Shown here one piece after another: positions 27,101 through 36,999 of a DNA stretch of 64,000 nucleotides (its first letter is position 1; each line of letters opens with the position of its first letter). This stretch comes from Crotophaga sulcirostris (lineage: Eukaryota > Chordata > Aves > Cuculiformes > Crotophagidae), in contig VYZB01000291.1 of the NCBI GenBank assembly GCA_013397455.1, positions 1,009,895-1,073,894 of the forward strand. The letters run 5' to 3'. The translations under genes were made by a program, and so were the position numbers. A model generated the notes under the pieces. That model was not told the origin of the DNA. It was given only the letters and a program-made list of their open reading frames with translations, and ran no database searches.

Positions 27101-28114
27101 TGTAGTATTTTTTTTTTTAAGCAAACTGCTGCTTTGTATTCTACCCATCACTGTCCGCTATTAGAATTTATGCGTACTTTGATTCACTACCACAAAAAGG
27201 CACTGTGAGGACAAAAAGACACTTAAAGGAAAGTTTTATTAATATCCACATCACTTACCATCTGTGCAGAAAGTTTGTCCTAAGTTAGCAGAACATGATC
27301 AAGCTTAACCTTGTGATTTTACGCTTTTAGCAAGTGAACAAGTTTAATGTTTTTAAACTCTTATCAACTGCTCTTCAGTCCCTGCCTTTAGAGCACAATC
27401 TCCATCAAATGCTGCTGCACATGTCCTTCAAATAGCCTTGAAAGGAATTAGAATATGAAGAATCTCCATTTTGAGGAGCACAACAACTTGTTTTGTAGTC
27501 TCAAGTGAAAACAGAAGTCAAAACCAACGAGGATTATCTGGTGTTGACTGGGGAGGGTGATGCCTCAGTCACCTCCTACTAACAATTTTCTTTGAAAACA
27601 TGATACAGTGCAGATTTACCACTGAAATAAATGCTCTGTCCTACATGTTTCAAAGGGGAAAGAGCAGTCAGCTGTGTCATATGTATCAAATGAAGAATCT
27701 GAAGGTGTTTTTTTCAGGAAATAGGAGCCCCAGGGGATTAGAAAGAGAAATGAAGTATTTCCCATATGGGTTCCCAACCTGCTTATTGAGCAGATCCATA
27801 TCAACAAAACCTGTTTTCCAAGTTCTGGCAACTTAAAATTCAGTTGCATAAGCCTTGTCTCTAAGGCCCAAATAATTAGGCATACAAGCTTGAAGCTTAC
27901 CTACTCATTGATATGCTCAGCAAAAGAAGCAAGAGTTGAACTATTTTGGAACAGTGGCAAAATTGTAGTTCCTCCGGCCTCCCTCTGCTTAGGGCTCAGT
28001 TTATTTTGGAAGGAGAAAAAATAAGTTAAAGAATATTTTTAAAGCAATTGTCATCCTACATTTTCTGTTGCAACATTTGAACCATCAAGACAACAAAACA
28101 TAGGCAGTGTTGGT

Positions 28115-28195
28115 CCTGGTGAACAAGAAAATAATTATTGACTGACTAATGCATTCTATGCAATGAATTCTGCTCTCATTAATATTGTACCCCAA
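28115..28195. promoter_or_regulatory. Weak candidate conserved non-coding element
   Basis: AT-rich unique DNA with AATAATTATTG, GACTAATGC, ATGCAATGAATTC and TCATTAATATTG in close succession. These are homeodomain and POU-like words. At this base composition some would occur by chance. Confidence 0.25.
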
Positions 28196-29425
28196 TGCTC
28201 CTCTCTAAGACAGATGAAACAACACCACAGCCTGAAGATTATATACAAAGACTGTAACAAAGGTGTTCTCTAGTTTCTTGCAGAGGTAGTAAATATTAGG
28301 AAAAAGGAACACATACTTTAGGACCATGTTTATCTTTTTGATTTCTTTTATGTTATAGCAGTGTATTCTGTTGTTCTTTGGACATAAAATATATCATATC
28401 TTCTCCCTCATGTTTAAGTACTGAAAACTCGATAGATGGGTAGGTGGGGGTTTCTCTCACCCTTCGTGGACTTTTAGGCCAGAAGCAACAGTCACAACTG
28501 TGTTGTTCTCTTGCAGAACAGAAGTCAGCAAACTGTACACAGTCATTTCTCTATCAAAATCACAGTTACTATTTAAGTCAGTGTATTTTACATGTAGGAG
28601 AGAAAATGCACAGTGGATCTGGATAGGTGGATGGTCAGTTACCTTCAGTGTTAAAAATAGCAGTGTTTGACTTCAGCCAGCTTTACCTTCCAACCACTAG
28701 ATCTCGCTACATGCTTTACTGTCCACCTCTAGATTAATGGAGCTGTCTACTACCTATTAGTGGATCAAATCACCTCTTAACCTCCTCTTCAATAAACTTA
28801 TTAGATTGAAGGAAAGGGACATTTAGCTTTCTCAAAAGGGTGTGAAAGGACACCAGTCCTTCCACATCCCCAGAACAGGGTTTATACTGGAGATATGATT
28901 GGTGGCAGGCATTGTAACAGTCCCCAAGGGGAATGTACTCAATCCAGGTTGGCTGGGAAGTTGAGAGAAATACGGATTTAATGGTAAAATTAAAGTCATG
29001 TAACAAAAATTCCATCTTTTCTTAGATATTAAGCCCAAGTTGGCTCCTGATACAATATTGCCTTTGATATTTCCCAATGTCTGAAAGGCTCTTCCAGCAA
29101 AGTCAGAAACAAAGTGATTTAAACATTCCAAATCCATTTTAAAAAGCAAAAATAATGGTGACACACTAGCACCATAAAAGTAGCAACAGAAAAAGGTCTA
29201 TCTTTTCAGTCCATTTCAGTAACCTATAGACCCATCTCAAGTGACAGGCAACTATGCCACACACATTATAATACAGATGAGCTCTTTATGATTCAAAAAG
29301 CCTAGAGCAAGAGCATCCCTTTAGACTCAAATGGCACCAATCTCTGCTCACTTGCTTGCTAAAATTGCAAATTGCTAGACTATAAGCCACCTGCTGCTCA
29401 GTTGTGCATGAATCTGGGGGCAAAC

Positions 29426-29486
29426 ATATAATATTTAGTAATATAATATAATAATATATAATAATATATTTGCAAATATATTTGCA
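29426..29486. repeat. AT-rich imperfect repeat (AATAT-type)
   Basis: Units such as TAATATAATA and ATAATATAT repeat imperfectly, then an 11-bp unit ATATTTGCAAA occurs twice in tandem at about 29463-29485. The second part contains the palindrome TTTGCAAA. The tract produces a Tyr/Ile-rich spurious minus-strand frame. Confidence 0.7.
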
Positions 29487-29968
29487 AAACCTCAGAGCAT
29501 CTAACAGGAAATTACCTTTCAAAGCAAAGAAAACAAAAAAAATATTATATTTAGGAGAGTCTATATGTTTTATAGTTGTTTTGAGTACTGGTGCATCCAA
29601 GAATAGGCTGGTTTCCAAGTATTTTCTGTTATCTTCTATTATTGGTACGAATAGGACTAATTCTCAACTTCAGAACTAACCTCACAATTTACACATAAAA
29701 TTTTGCCATCATTGAGTAAACACAGCTGAGAACCAATTATCAGAATTAATAATCAAGTTCCTGGTATATGAATATGTATACAGTTTTCATTGCTTTAATA
29801 GTCTAGTCTTATCATTCCCCAAGTCCCAGAGTATTTATGCCAATAAACATGTTCATTCAAGTACTTGTAGAAAGCCAGCGTGCAAGGGGCATGAGAACTA
29901 GTGAAGTAAATTAATTTAGAAAGAAGAACAAGGAGAAAGAAAACTAGCTTTCTTGCTGAGCACTCCTG

Positions 29969-30574
29969 TCACCATTTACTCTTCCTTCCATTTCTCCCAA
30001 AGTATTTATAATGTCCCTTGACTTTCTTGTTATAACAGAAACTTAAAAGCTGTAGCATCATCAAAAGTAGCAGCAGGAGGGAGAGAAAAGCAGGAGGCGG
30101 AAAAAGCCCCAGTGCTGTCTGATTTGTTTCAAGACAGGGTCGCTTCCAAGAATTAATGAGTACGTCCTGCTCAAAGATGAGACTCATCATGATTGTTACC
30201 TTTAATAACCCTGCTTCCTCAGAAGAGCCTTCAGTGTGGAGAATAAGACTAAGATGGCATCTTGAATTATTCATGAGGGCCGGTGGAAAACAATCATCAG
30301 GTCTGGCATTAATGGCCTGTAAAAAGCTGCTTTTGACAAAACCATTTAACACCACCAATAAAATAAATAAATTAAGGGGAGGGAAGTATAATAATGATGT
30401 ACTGATGTAACACACCCCAGAAAAATATTGGTTCCTTAGATTGCAGATCACTGGCTCTTCCATCACCTCTCTCTCCCCAGGAAGGAAAAATAAAGAAGAA
30501 ATCTTCTTCCCTGAAATGGTGAAATGCTGGGAGGTGACCTGAGTTTGGAGTTGGACCAACAGCAGATCTTGCAA
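29969..30574 (-). other. Longest open frame of the window, probably chance
   Basis: A minus-strand frame of 201 codons. It starts with a TTG; the first ATG is at 30463-30461, which leaves 164 codons. The predicted protein has two hydrophobic stretches (around residues 55-80 and a Leu-rich run near residues 160-178) and a basic C-terminus, but no domain or family I recognise. There is no visible promoter or flanking splice sites. It overlaps the candidate element at 30240-30375, where non-coding constraint could help keep stops out. A real gene is possible but unlikely. Confidence 0.1.
30240..30375. promoter_or_regulatory. Candidate conserved non-coding element
   Basis: Contains TGAATTATTCATGAG at 30263-30277, a CpG-bearing GGGCCGGTGG near 30277, ACAATCATCAG near 30290, and a symmetric GGCATTAATGGCC near 30305-30317 whose centre CATTAATG is a perfect homeodomain palindrome. 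No tandem structure. The first 15-mer recurs at 44162-44176. Confidence 0.38.
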
Positions 30575-31319
30575 GAAAAATATGTATAGAGGCTAAAGAA
30601 AGTTATTCTAGGTAATTATATGTCTGATGTGAGTGGAGAAGGAGGGAGGAAAAATCCGGAATGGTTTTCTTTGTTCTTCTTCATACAGCAGCAGGAAAAA
30701 GATTCAGGAAGGGAATGCAAACAGATCTTCTGGCTTCACCTCCATAATACGCTTGGTGGATTTCCAGGGCTGTTTTCATCACATAAATATTACACTGCTC
30801 TCTCTCCTCTAAAATAAGGATAGTTAAGCTTGCACACCATATTAAGGACTTGATAATTTAAAGTCCGGTTAAGAGTTTGAGATTTTTAAGTGAAGAATTT
30901 TTTATTGTGCGCTTAGCTAGACTAGGCAGTGAAAAACTGTCTGTGAGATCCACTTCACAGCAATGTACAGAAATCCAGCTTTTGAAAGGGTGGTGTTGTA
31001 CACTGCCTTCTTTCCAGCATGTTTCAACTCATTTGTGGAAGTGGGTTTTTTTGGAGAAGGAAAAAACAAAAGTACTACTTTTCAATGACACTGCAGCTTT
31101 TGAGTACCTCAGCTCTTGTCAGGAAATAATGTCAGGTTTAATTTTCATTTTAATCTGCACAAAACTTTCTTCAGCTGGGAGGTAAAATGCCAACAAGACA
31201 AAGGAAATAAATATTAAATGTTTGCTTGGCTAAAACACAAGTCTCCACTTAACATGCAGCTCATGTCACATTTCATTTATTCCCAAGAACACTTCTTTTG
31301 TTAAAAAGAAAAAACAGAT

Positions 31320-31400
31320 CAGAAATATTCATGCTATTTGTTTAATGATAAAACCGCTGGCATGGGAATTTTCAGATATTTATCAGTGAAACTTTTCCTG
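31320..31400. promoter_or_regulatory. Weak candidate conserved non-coding element
   Basis: Short unique stretch with TTTGTTTAATGATAAAACCGC (forkhead-, homeodomain- and HOX-like words overlapping) followed by AGATATTTATCAG. The overlap of several words and the retained CpG are the evidence. Confidence 0.28.
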
Positions 31401-31576
31401 GTTTCAGGAACAAGAGGCCAGAATCTTTCAGAGGCCACTCTGTTCATTTCCTAACCCAGAGGGAGGTTGATCATAGCTGTCATCCAGAGGGACATTATCT
31501 GTCCTGCTCTTAGAGACCTCCAATGGTAAGGGTGGTAGCATCTCTTCAACTTAGCTTTTCTCACATTTTCCGAACC

Positions 31577-31609
31577 TCAATCAATCAATCAACTAATCAA
31601 TCAATCAAA
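31577..31609 (+). repeat. (AATC)n tetranucleotide microsatellite
   Basis: About eight AATC units with one interruption (a CTAATC unit in the middle). It is a simple tetranucleotide repeat and likely length-variable. Confidence 0.9.
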
Positions 31610-31984
31610 CTTCTTCCCTTTTTCTAAGTCAACTGATCCACAAGCAAAAACGTTACTATCACAAGTGTCCCAAGAATTAATTATAGCATTTCTATCAGAT
31701 TATTTGTACCACAGACCAAATTACGAATACGTGGCCCTCTAAATCTTATTCCAACAAACCGGGATCCAGTAAAGTTTTCCAGCACGTAGTTAGCTTAACA
31801 GGCTATTTTTCATCACCATCCAGGAAAAGTAATCAAACATATCCTTAATTTCAAGCACACACCTAAAACTTAGTGCTTTTAGTGAGACTACAGTGTTTAT
31901 TGTGTTTTGATGAATCAAGTTGTTACACACAGATCTAACCATAAGCATATGAGCCAGAAGGATTATTCATGTTCTAAAGTCATA

Positions 31985-32155
31985 CACCTGTTAAGTGCTT
32001 TATTGGACTAAGGGCATGATTAGTGCAAAATGTAGCTATATTTATTTGATTACAATCAGGACTAATGACTAAAAATTATTTTTAATACAGCAGGATATTT
32101 CCAGAAGCCAAATGGGAAATTAATCATACTCCCAAGATCTAATTCCGCATCCTCT
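31985..32155. promoter_or_regulatory. Candidate conserved non-coding element
   Basis: Contains GCATGATTAGTGC, TTTGATTACAATC, GACTAATGAC, TTATTTTTAATAC and GGAAATTAATCA in about 130 bases. Each holds a homeodomain-type core, and ATTACAATC is also SOX-like. The words differ from one another, so this is not a simple repeat. Conservation is untested. Confidence 0.38.
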
Positions 32156-32229
32156 TTGAATCTGAAGACAGACAAAACAATTGCTGTGTTTTTCTCAGTC
32201 CTATAGAAATGGTACTTGAATCAAATTAT

Positions 32230-32520
32230 CTTTTGTATTTATCAGTTAAATAATTCTGTCAACTGTCCAACAACTGCAGTAGCCCCAGGAGCTTTTGTAA
32301 ACTAGCTGATGAATGATTGGTTAAATAAATCTGCTACAATTATTCTGGCAATGAAAAACAAAAATGACTGTATGTCTTCTCCAACACAAGCTAAATCCTA
32401 TTTGCCGCTTTTTGGTAATGGGAGATATTGTATTTCTTTAATAGTGAGAATTTATTTGTGTGGGTAATTGCAGAGCTCAAAATAGCTAAAGAATCTTTTT
32501 TTCTGAGATAATATCTTAAA
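32230..32520. promoter_or_regulatory. Candidate conserved non-coding element
   Basis: Unique AT-rich sequence with TTAAATAATTC, GATGAATGATTGG, ACAATTATTCTGG, TTTGCCGC and GGGTAATTGC words. It follows the previous candidate closely and may form one longer regulatory block with it. Confidence 0.3.
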
Positions 32521-32990
32521 AAGCTAACATTCATACTGCCTGGTCCTATCATAATGTAACATTTCACTTAATGAGGCTCAAGAATGACTCAAGCATCCCT
32601 GAATTTATAGACTCTTTGTGCGTTAAGAAACAGACATTAGCTCAGACTTTGAACATAATGAATAGGAGAAAGAGCATGAACAAACAGCTATTTATATGAG
32701 GGCAATGTCTCCACAAAAAGCTACAAGGCCTTTGGGTCAAACTCTTAGCTGATGTAAATGCCTTTGCATTTTATTAGAAATATGTTTTTATTAAAACACA
32801 GCAAGGTGTCAAAACAGAGCCATCAAACTCATCTCTTCCATAATCAATCTGTCTTAATTGTGTGTCTGGAAGAGACAGAAAAATTGGATGTCTGTCACCC
32901 TACCAGACTAAGTTTGTGATATGGCCTAAGTTACTGACCATGAGCAAGTCAAGAATGGGTGTGATTCCAGTATCACAAAATCTGTGCTTT

Positions 32991-33102
32991 ATCATCACAG
33001 AATCATCACAGAATTATGGGGGTTGGAAGAGACCTCTGGAGATCATCCAGTTCAATGCCCCTGCTAAAGCAGAGTCACCTAAAGGTGAATCAGGTCACCA
33101 GG
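32991..33102 (-). mobile_element. CR1 LINE 3' end fragment (minus strand)
   Basis: Reading the plus strand, ATCACAGAAT words are followed by GGGTTGGAAGAGACCTC, TGGAGATCATCCAGTTCAA and a CCTGCTAAAGCAGAGTCACC word. That is the reverse complement of the bird CR1 3' untranslated end. An 11-bp unit (ATCATCACAGA) occurs twice at 32991-33012, in place of the usual terminal ATTCTATGA array. Only the last ~100 bases of the element remain, which is the normal 5' truncation of CR1. It creates a spurious plus-strand frame across 32862-33230. Confidence 0.85.
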
Positions 33103-33716
33103 TTGAAGAGGTTCATCTAAGGAAAAACTGTTGTTTCACCATCCTCTTGGATGGCTTCCTTGATTTTGATTTGTTTAACTGTTGCCAAAAAGAAGGGTGC
33201 AAGAAAGAAACAACTTCAGCTCTTGTATGATGGTATGTATCCAGGATTCCCTAAGAACATTCTGATATATGTTTTGATTCGGCACTTGTACCTTGTACTT
33301 TTATGTGCTCTGAAAGTGTTTTGACAATCCAGGACGTATTTAAACAAACAGCAGAAAATGTTTGTAGGTCTAAATTTAAAACTAAAGCCATTATATCAGG
33401 AGAAGAAAGCTCTCCTGCAGTTTAGAAAAGTTACACACTAAGAACACAGAAAGAAGGCATAAACAATGGTTAACTGAATATCTACTAAGAGATATGGGAA
33501 TTTCAGACCTGCTATGTGAGTAAGCTTTCACATTGAAACTTCTGCAAGTAGAATTGACTTTGAGATTTGCTCGAACACATTTGTTTAGCAATTTTGGATA
33601 GTCAGCAACCCATAAAAGCCATGATCTGATTGCAGGCCATTGATGAAGTGAGAAAATCCTGCGCGAATGCTACCCAGGTATAACCAATTCATGGGAAGCT
33701 GGTATTATTTGGTCTA

Positions 33717-33748
33717 TAGAATGTTCAGGACAAACACTGAACATTCTA
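33717..33748. repeat. Perfect 12-bp inverted repeat with 8-base loop
   Basis: The arm TAGAATGTTCAG at 33717-33728 and the arm CTGAACATTCTA at 33737-33748 are exact reverse complements, separated by GACAAACA. Each arm contains a GAAnnTTC arrangement, the core pattern of a heat-shock element. Whether it acts as a protein site, forms a cruciform or is accidental cannot be told. Confidence 0.9.
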
Positions 33749-35317
33749 CAGCATTTCAGGAGTAAATTTGTTTATTTCTTTTAGTCCATGGGCTGTTACA
33801 TTTATGCAATGAACGCTGCGATACCATGGACAGAGCACAGATCTTTAGGAAAATGGGGAAAAAATGTTGATCACAGTCCAAGCGATCACGTTAGTTCTTC
33901 CCATATGCTGTTGGGACTCTGGAAATATTACTGTCACTAGTAAGTTCTGAAACAGTGTTATTTTACCATCATAACTAAAATTGCAACTGCATAAAAGTAA
34001 AGGAAAATCTGTGATTGACTTCACTAGGGCTAGAATTAAACCAAATTTCTAAGCCGGAGACACAAAAGTAGAGCATAGAAGCATAAAGAAGATGTGACAA
34101 AGTATTCACAGCACAGTCATAGATGAGGTGGACTGAAGAATTCAAGCCTCTGCAATTTAATATTACAGAAAGGCAAAGGTTCTGGCAGAAGCACAATCTC
34201 TAAAGGGAACGTGTTATAACCCCAGTTACACAAATGTGTTTATATGAAAATAGAGACCTTTTTCTTAAAAAAAAAAATTAAAAAGCTTTGATTTTAATAT
34301 ACATAGATTCATGGGGGTTTGTGTATTGTTGTCAGTTTGCGAAATTTCTTTTTATTTCTTTCAAGGATGATCAAGGTCAGTCTGCAAGGTCTGGGGAGAT
34401 AAATCGAATGCAAATTAAAACATGAACACACAGAAGTTCATAATATTCAATAAGGCAACTTTGGAAATAGTGTAAGTGAATTAGAGGGCTGAAAATATAA
34501 TTCATTTTCAGTGGATAATGTAAAGCTATGTGGGAAGGAAATGCTGTGCATTTGCAAAGCACAGAGTGGGCTCAGAGTAAGAAACTAAATTGATGGGTTC
34601 AGCAGGTAACACATAATGTGTCTCTGAGGTAACTAATTTCCCTGAGAAATGACCCAATTCTTGCATCTGTTCAACAGGGTTATGAAACCCTGGGGAATGA
34701 AATACCCTGTTTAGAAGTCAAAATTTGTTATTACACATGCAAGATTTAGTTCATGAATATCTGTGAAAAGAGAACTATTTTCCATAAAACTGCAGCTGTG
34801 TTTCGAGAATAGCATCTCAACAAAACAAACTCCAGAGAGTCAGGGAGAATAGCATGCGTTCTGATGGCCTCATGCTGGCACCAAGTCCTTACAAGAACAG
34901 CAAAAATCCAAGCATTTCTGTACCCACAGCAAGGAACAGAGAGTTCTAAGAGCCAAAATGGTATGAATAGTATACGATGATGTCTAAAAACTTACCCAGT
35001 ACTGAATTACTCCACTTTTCATATGCAAAAAAAAAAATACAAACCAAAAATGAGCAAGGAGAAAACGGTTTAAAAAAAGTCTTGGAGCAATAAACTAACT
35101 GGCACTCCCTACCAAACAAGTAGAAAGTAAAATTTGTGTGTGTTTGTTTCCAGGGAGATGTTTTATGATTAAAGTGAAGTCCACAGACCAAATTTCAGTT
35201 TGCAATCTTAGTTCTCTCACAATTTGCCCATGCACAGAATGGACACTCAATTCCTTACCAACCCTTCATGACATCAGCTGAGTGTTATAACAGAACAGAC
35301 AAGAAATAGAAATTCTA

Positions 35318-35348
35318 AATATATATATATAATATATATATATATATT
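35318..35348. repeat. (AT)n microsatellite
   Basis: Alternating A and T for about 30 bases with a single AA interruption at 35331. Self-complementary and probably length-polymorphic. Confidence 0.92.
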
Positions 35349-35639
35349 GTGATCGTCAAAGGCTTTTAATGGTTAAAAAAGGCACAGGCTTATACTGTCA
35401 GCCTATGAATTTTTCAAAGGTCTATAGTGAAACAGCAGCTCTGCTCAGGTAGCTGCTCACATCACTGCAGAGAGGCTGCCCTTCACCCTTTCAGACTGAG
35501 CAGAGCACAGAGGACAAGCTGCTAAATCAGGCTATGGCAGATACAGCCCCACCAAACAAGAGAGATGCTGTTCATTCCCTGGTGGCAGCAATCTTTAGGT
35601 AGACCACAGTGACTTTGTAAATTTGGTCCTTGTTAAAAT

Positions 35640-36140
35640 GGGTGATTACATAATCTCATGCTAATTCTTGCAGTAATTCCTTTGCACACAGCTTTCATAT
35701 TTCTGGATAATTAGAAGAAAATTGAATCCATTCCTAGAGACACATTGCTCTTAATGTTTCCTTTTCTTTAGTACAGATTTTGCAATTATACTTCCTTGGC
35801 AAACAGCCCAGCTTAATGACCTTATGTCTTTTACCTGTAGGATAATAAGCAACAGGAAGGGAGCACAAACAGCTATTAGCATTATGGTTTGCATTTAAAT
35901 ATTTGGAAGAAACAGAAGCTTTTTATATCAGGGCTGGCCTTTGTGAACACTGTACTGCTTCTGTCCCCAGCTCCCTAACATGTATCATAAACAACACCAC
36001 CAGTTCCTCTTCTCGCCTCTGCCACTCAGCCTTAATTTAATTGCCCACATCAGAGTGCACTAAACAATAAAAGTTTCCCTGATTTGATAGTAATCTTATT
36101 TCAGAAGTGTCAGCTTTCTAATTTAACACTTACTTGTTCT
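35640..36140. promoter_or_regulatory. Candidate regulatory block
   Basis: Two denser parts. The first (about 35645-35900) has GATTACATAATC, GGATAATTAG, TTTTGCAATTATAC, CTTAATGACC, GCTATTAGC and TTTGCATTTAAATA. The second (about 36030-36140) has CTTAATTTAATTGCCC, AACAATAAAAG (SOX-like) and CCTGATTTGATAG. The DNA is unique and non-repetitive. It is typical of vertebrate developmental non-coding elements but not proven to be one. Confidence 0.37.
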
Positions 36141-36800
36141 CCTGAAGCCACTATCAGCACCAATTTCCATTTCTTTTATACACTTCAGTGTCTAGAAGTG
36201 TCTTGAGTACGAGTACAGAGGAAAAATGAAAATACACATGATCCCCAGAGTCAGGGATAACTCAAGTCTGCCTTCGTTCTTTAATATCCCCTTAGCTTTT
36301 TATGTTATGCTAAAATAAATTATCTCTTTGCAGCCTGGGGACTAGGAAAAAAAAAAAAGAAACTTTTTTTTTAAGTGATATGTGTTAGCAAGTTTAAAAA
36401 ACTAGGATATCCAGTGGCTAGTACAAGCACATTTAATTCAGTAATAATTAATATATCTATATCAATGCATGCACTACACGAGGCACCTTGGGAGATTATT
36501 ACAAAATGAGACAATTAGAATCCCAGCATAGAAGCAGTTTCAGTCTGAGCCTGTGACAGAAAAGAAACACTTTTCACTTCAGAATCTAGAAGTGCTTTGT
36601 AGATAACAACCAACCTTTGCTTTACCCCTGAATGACAGGTCAATATTGTTTTCCTACTTTAGGACTGGAAAACAGAGAGGAGAGCTACTGCAGTCCTCCT
36701 AGCCAATAAATACATGTTATAGAGATGTGCACATTGGTAGACTGGTTTGCCACAGCATTAATGCAATTTTATCCTTGTGCCGCTGACGGTTTTGATGGAA

Positions 36801-36999
36801 CAGTGGGTGGTGAAGCAGTGGAACAGGTTGTCCAGAGAAGTTGTGGATGCCCCATCATTGGAGGTGCTCAAGATCAGGTTGGATGAGGCTTTGAGCACCC
36901 TGATCCAGTAGAAGGTATCCCTGCCCATGGCAAGGAGGTTGGAACTGGATGATCTTCAAAGGTCCCTTCCGACCCAAAACATCCTACTATTCTATGATT
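36801..36999 (+). mobile_element. CR1 LINE 3' end fragment (plus strand)
   Basis: About 200 bases match the well-known bird CR1 3' region in order: GGTGGTGAAGCAGTGGAACA, GGTTGTCCAGAGAAG, GTGGATGCCCCATC, GGTTGGATGAGGC, a CCTGATC word, ATCCCTGCCCATGGCA, GATGATCTTCAAAGGTCCC, TTCCGACCC, then terminal CTATTCTATGATT. It is 5' truncated and lacks the coding regions. It shows substitutions relative to the general consensus, so it is not recent. This is the best evidence that the window is avian. Confidence 0.95.

Larger units (their letters stand above)
24401..32990. other. Non-coding block, no gene recognised
   Basis: No exon, RNA gene or promoter was recognised. A strong acceptor-like pyrimidine tract plus CAG ends at 24430, but no good donor or known protein follows. 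The longest open frame of the window (minus, 29969-30574) lies here and is listed separately. The region is notably AT-rich, holds several simple repeats, and has regulatory candidates concentrated at 30.2-32.5 kb. Confidence 0.7.
33103..36800. other. Non-coding block between two CR1 copies
   Basis: No exon or RNA gene was recognised. Contents are the hairpin at 33717-33748, an A-rich tract near 34267-34277, the AT microsatellite at 35318-35348, a candidate regulatory block at 35640-36140, and a facing A-run/T-run pair near 36347-36372 that could fold into a weak hairpin. Confidence 0.7.

Noticed and set aside
31577..31609. Regular repeats as a possible CRISPR array
   Set aside because: It is a tetranucleotide microsatellite with no spacers, in vertebrate DNA.
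32862..33230. Plus-strand open frame of 122 codons
   Set aside because: About a third of it is the reverse complement of a CR1 3' end, so it is not a gene.
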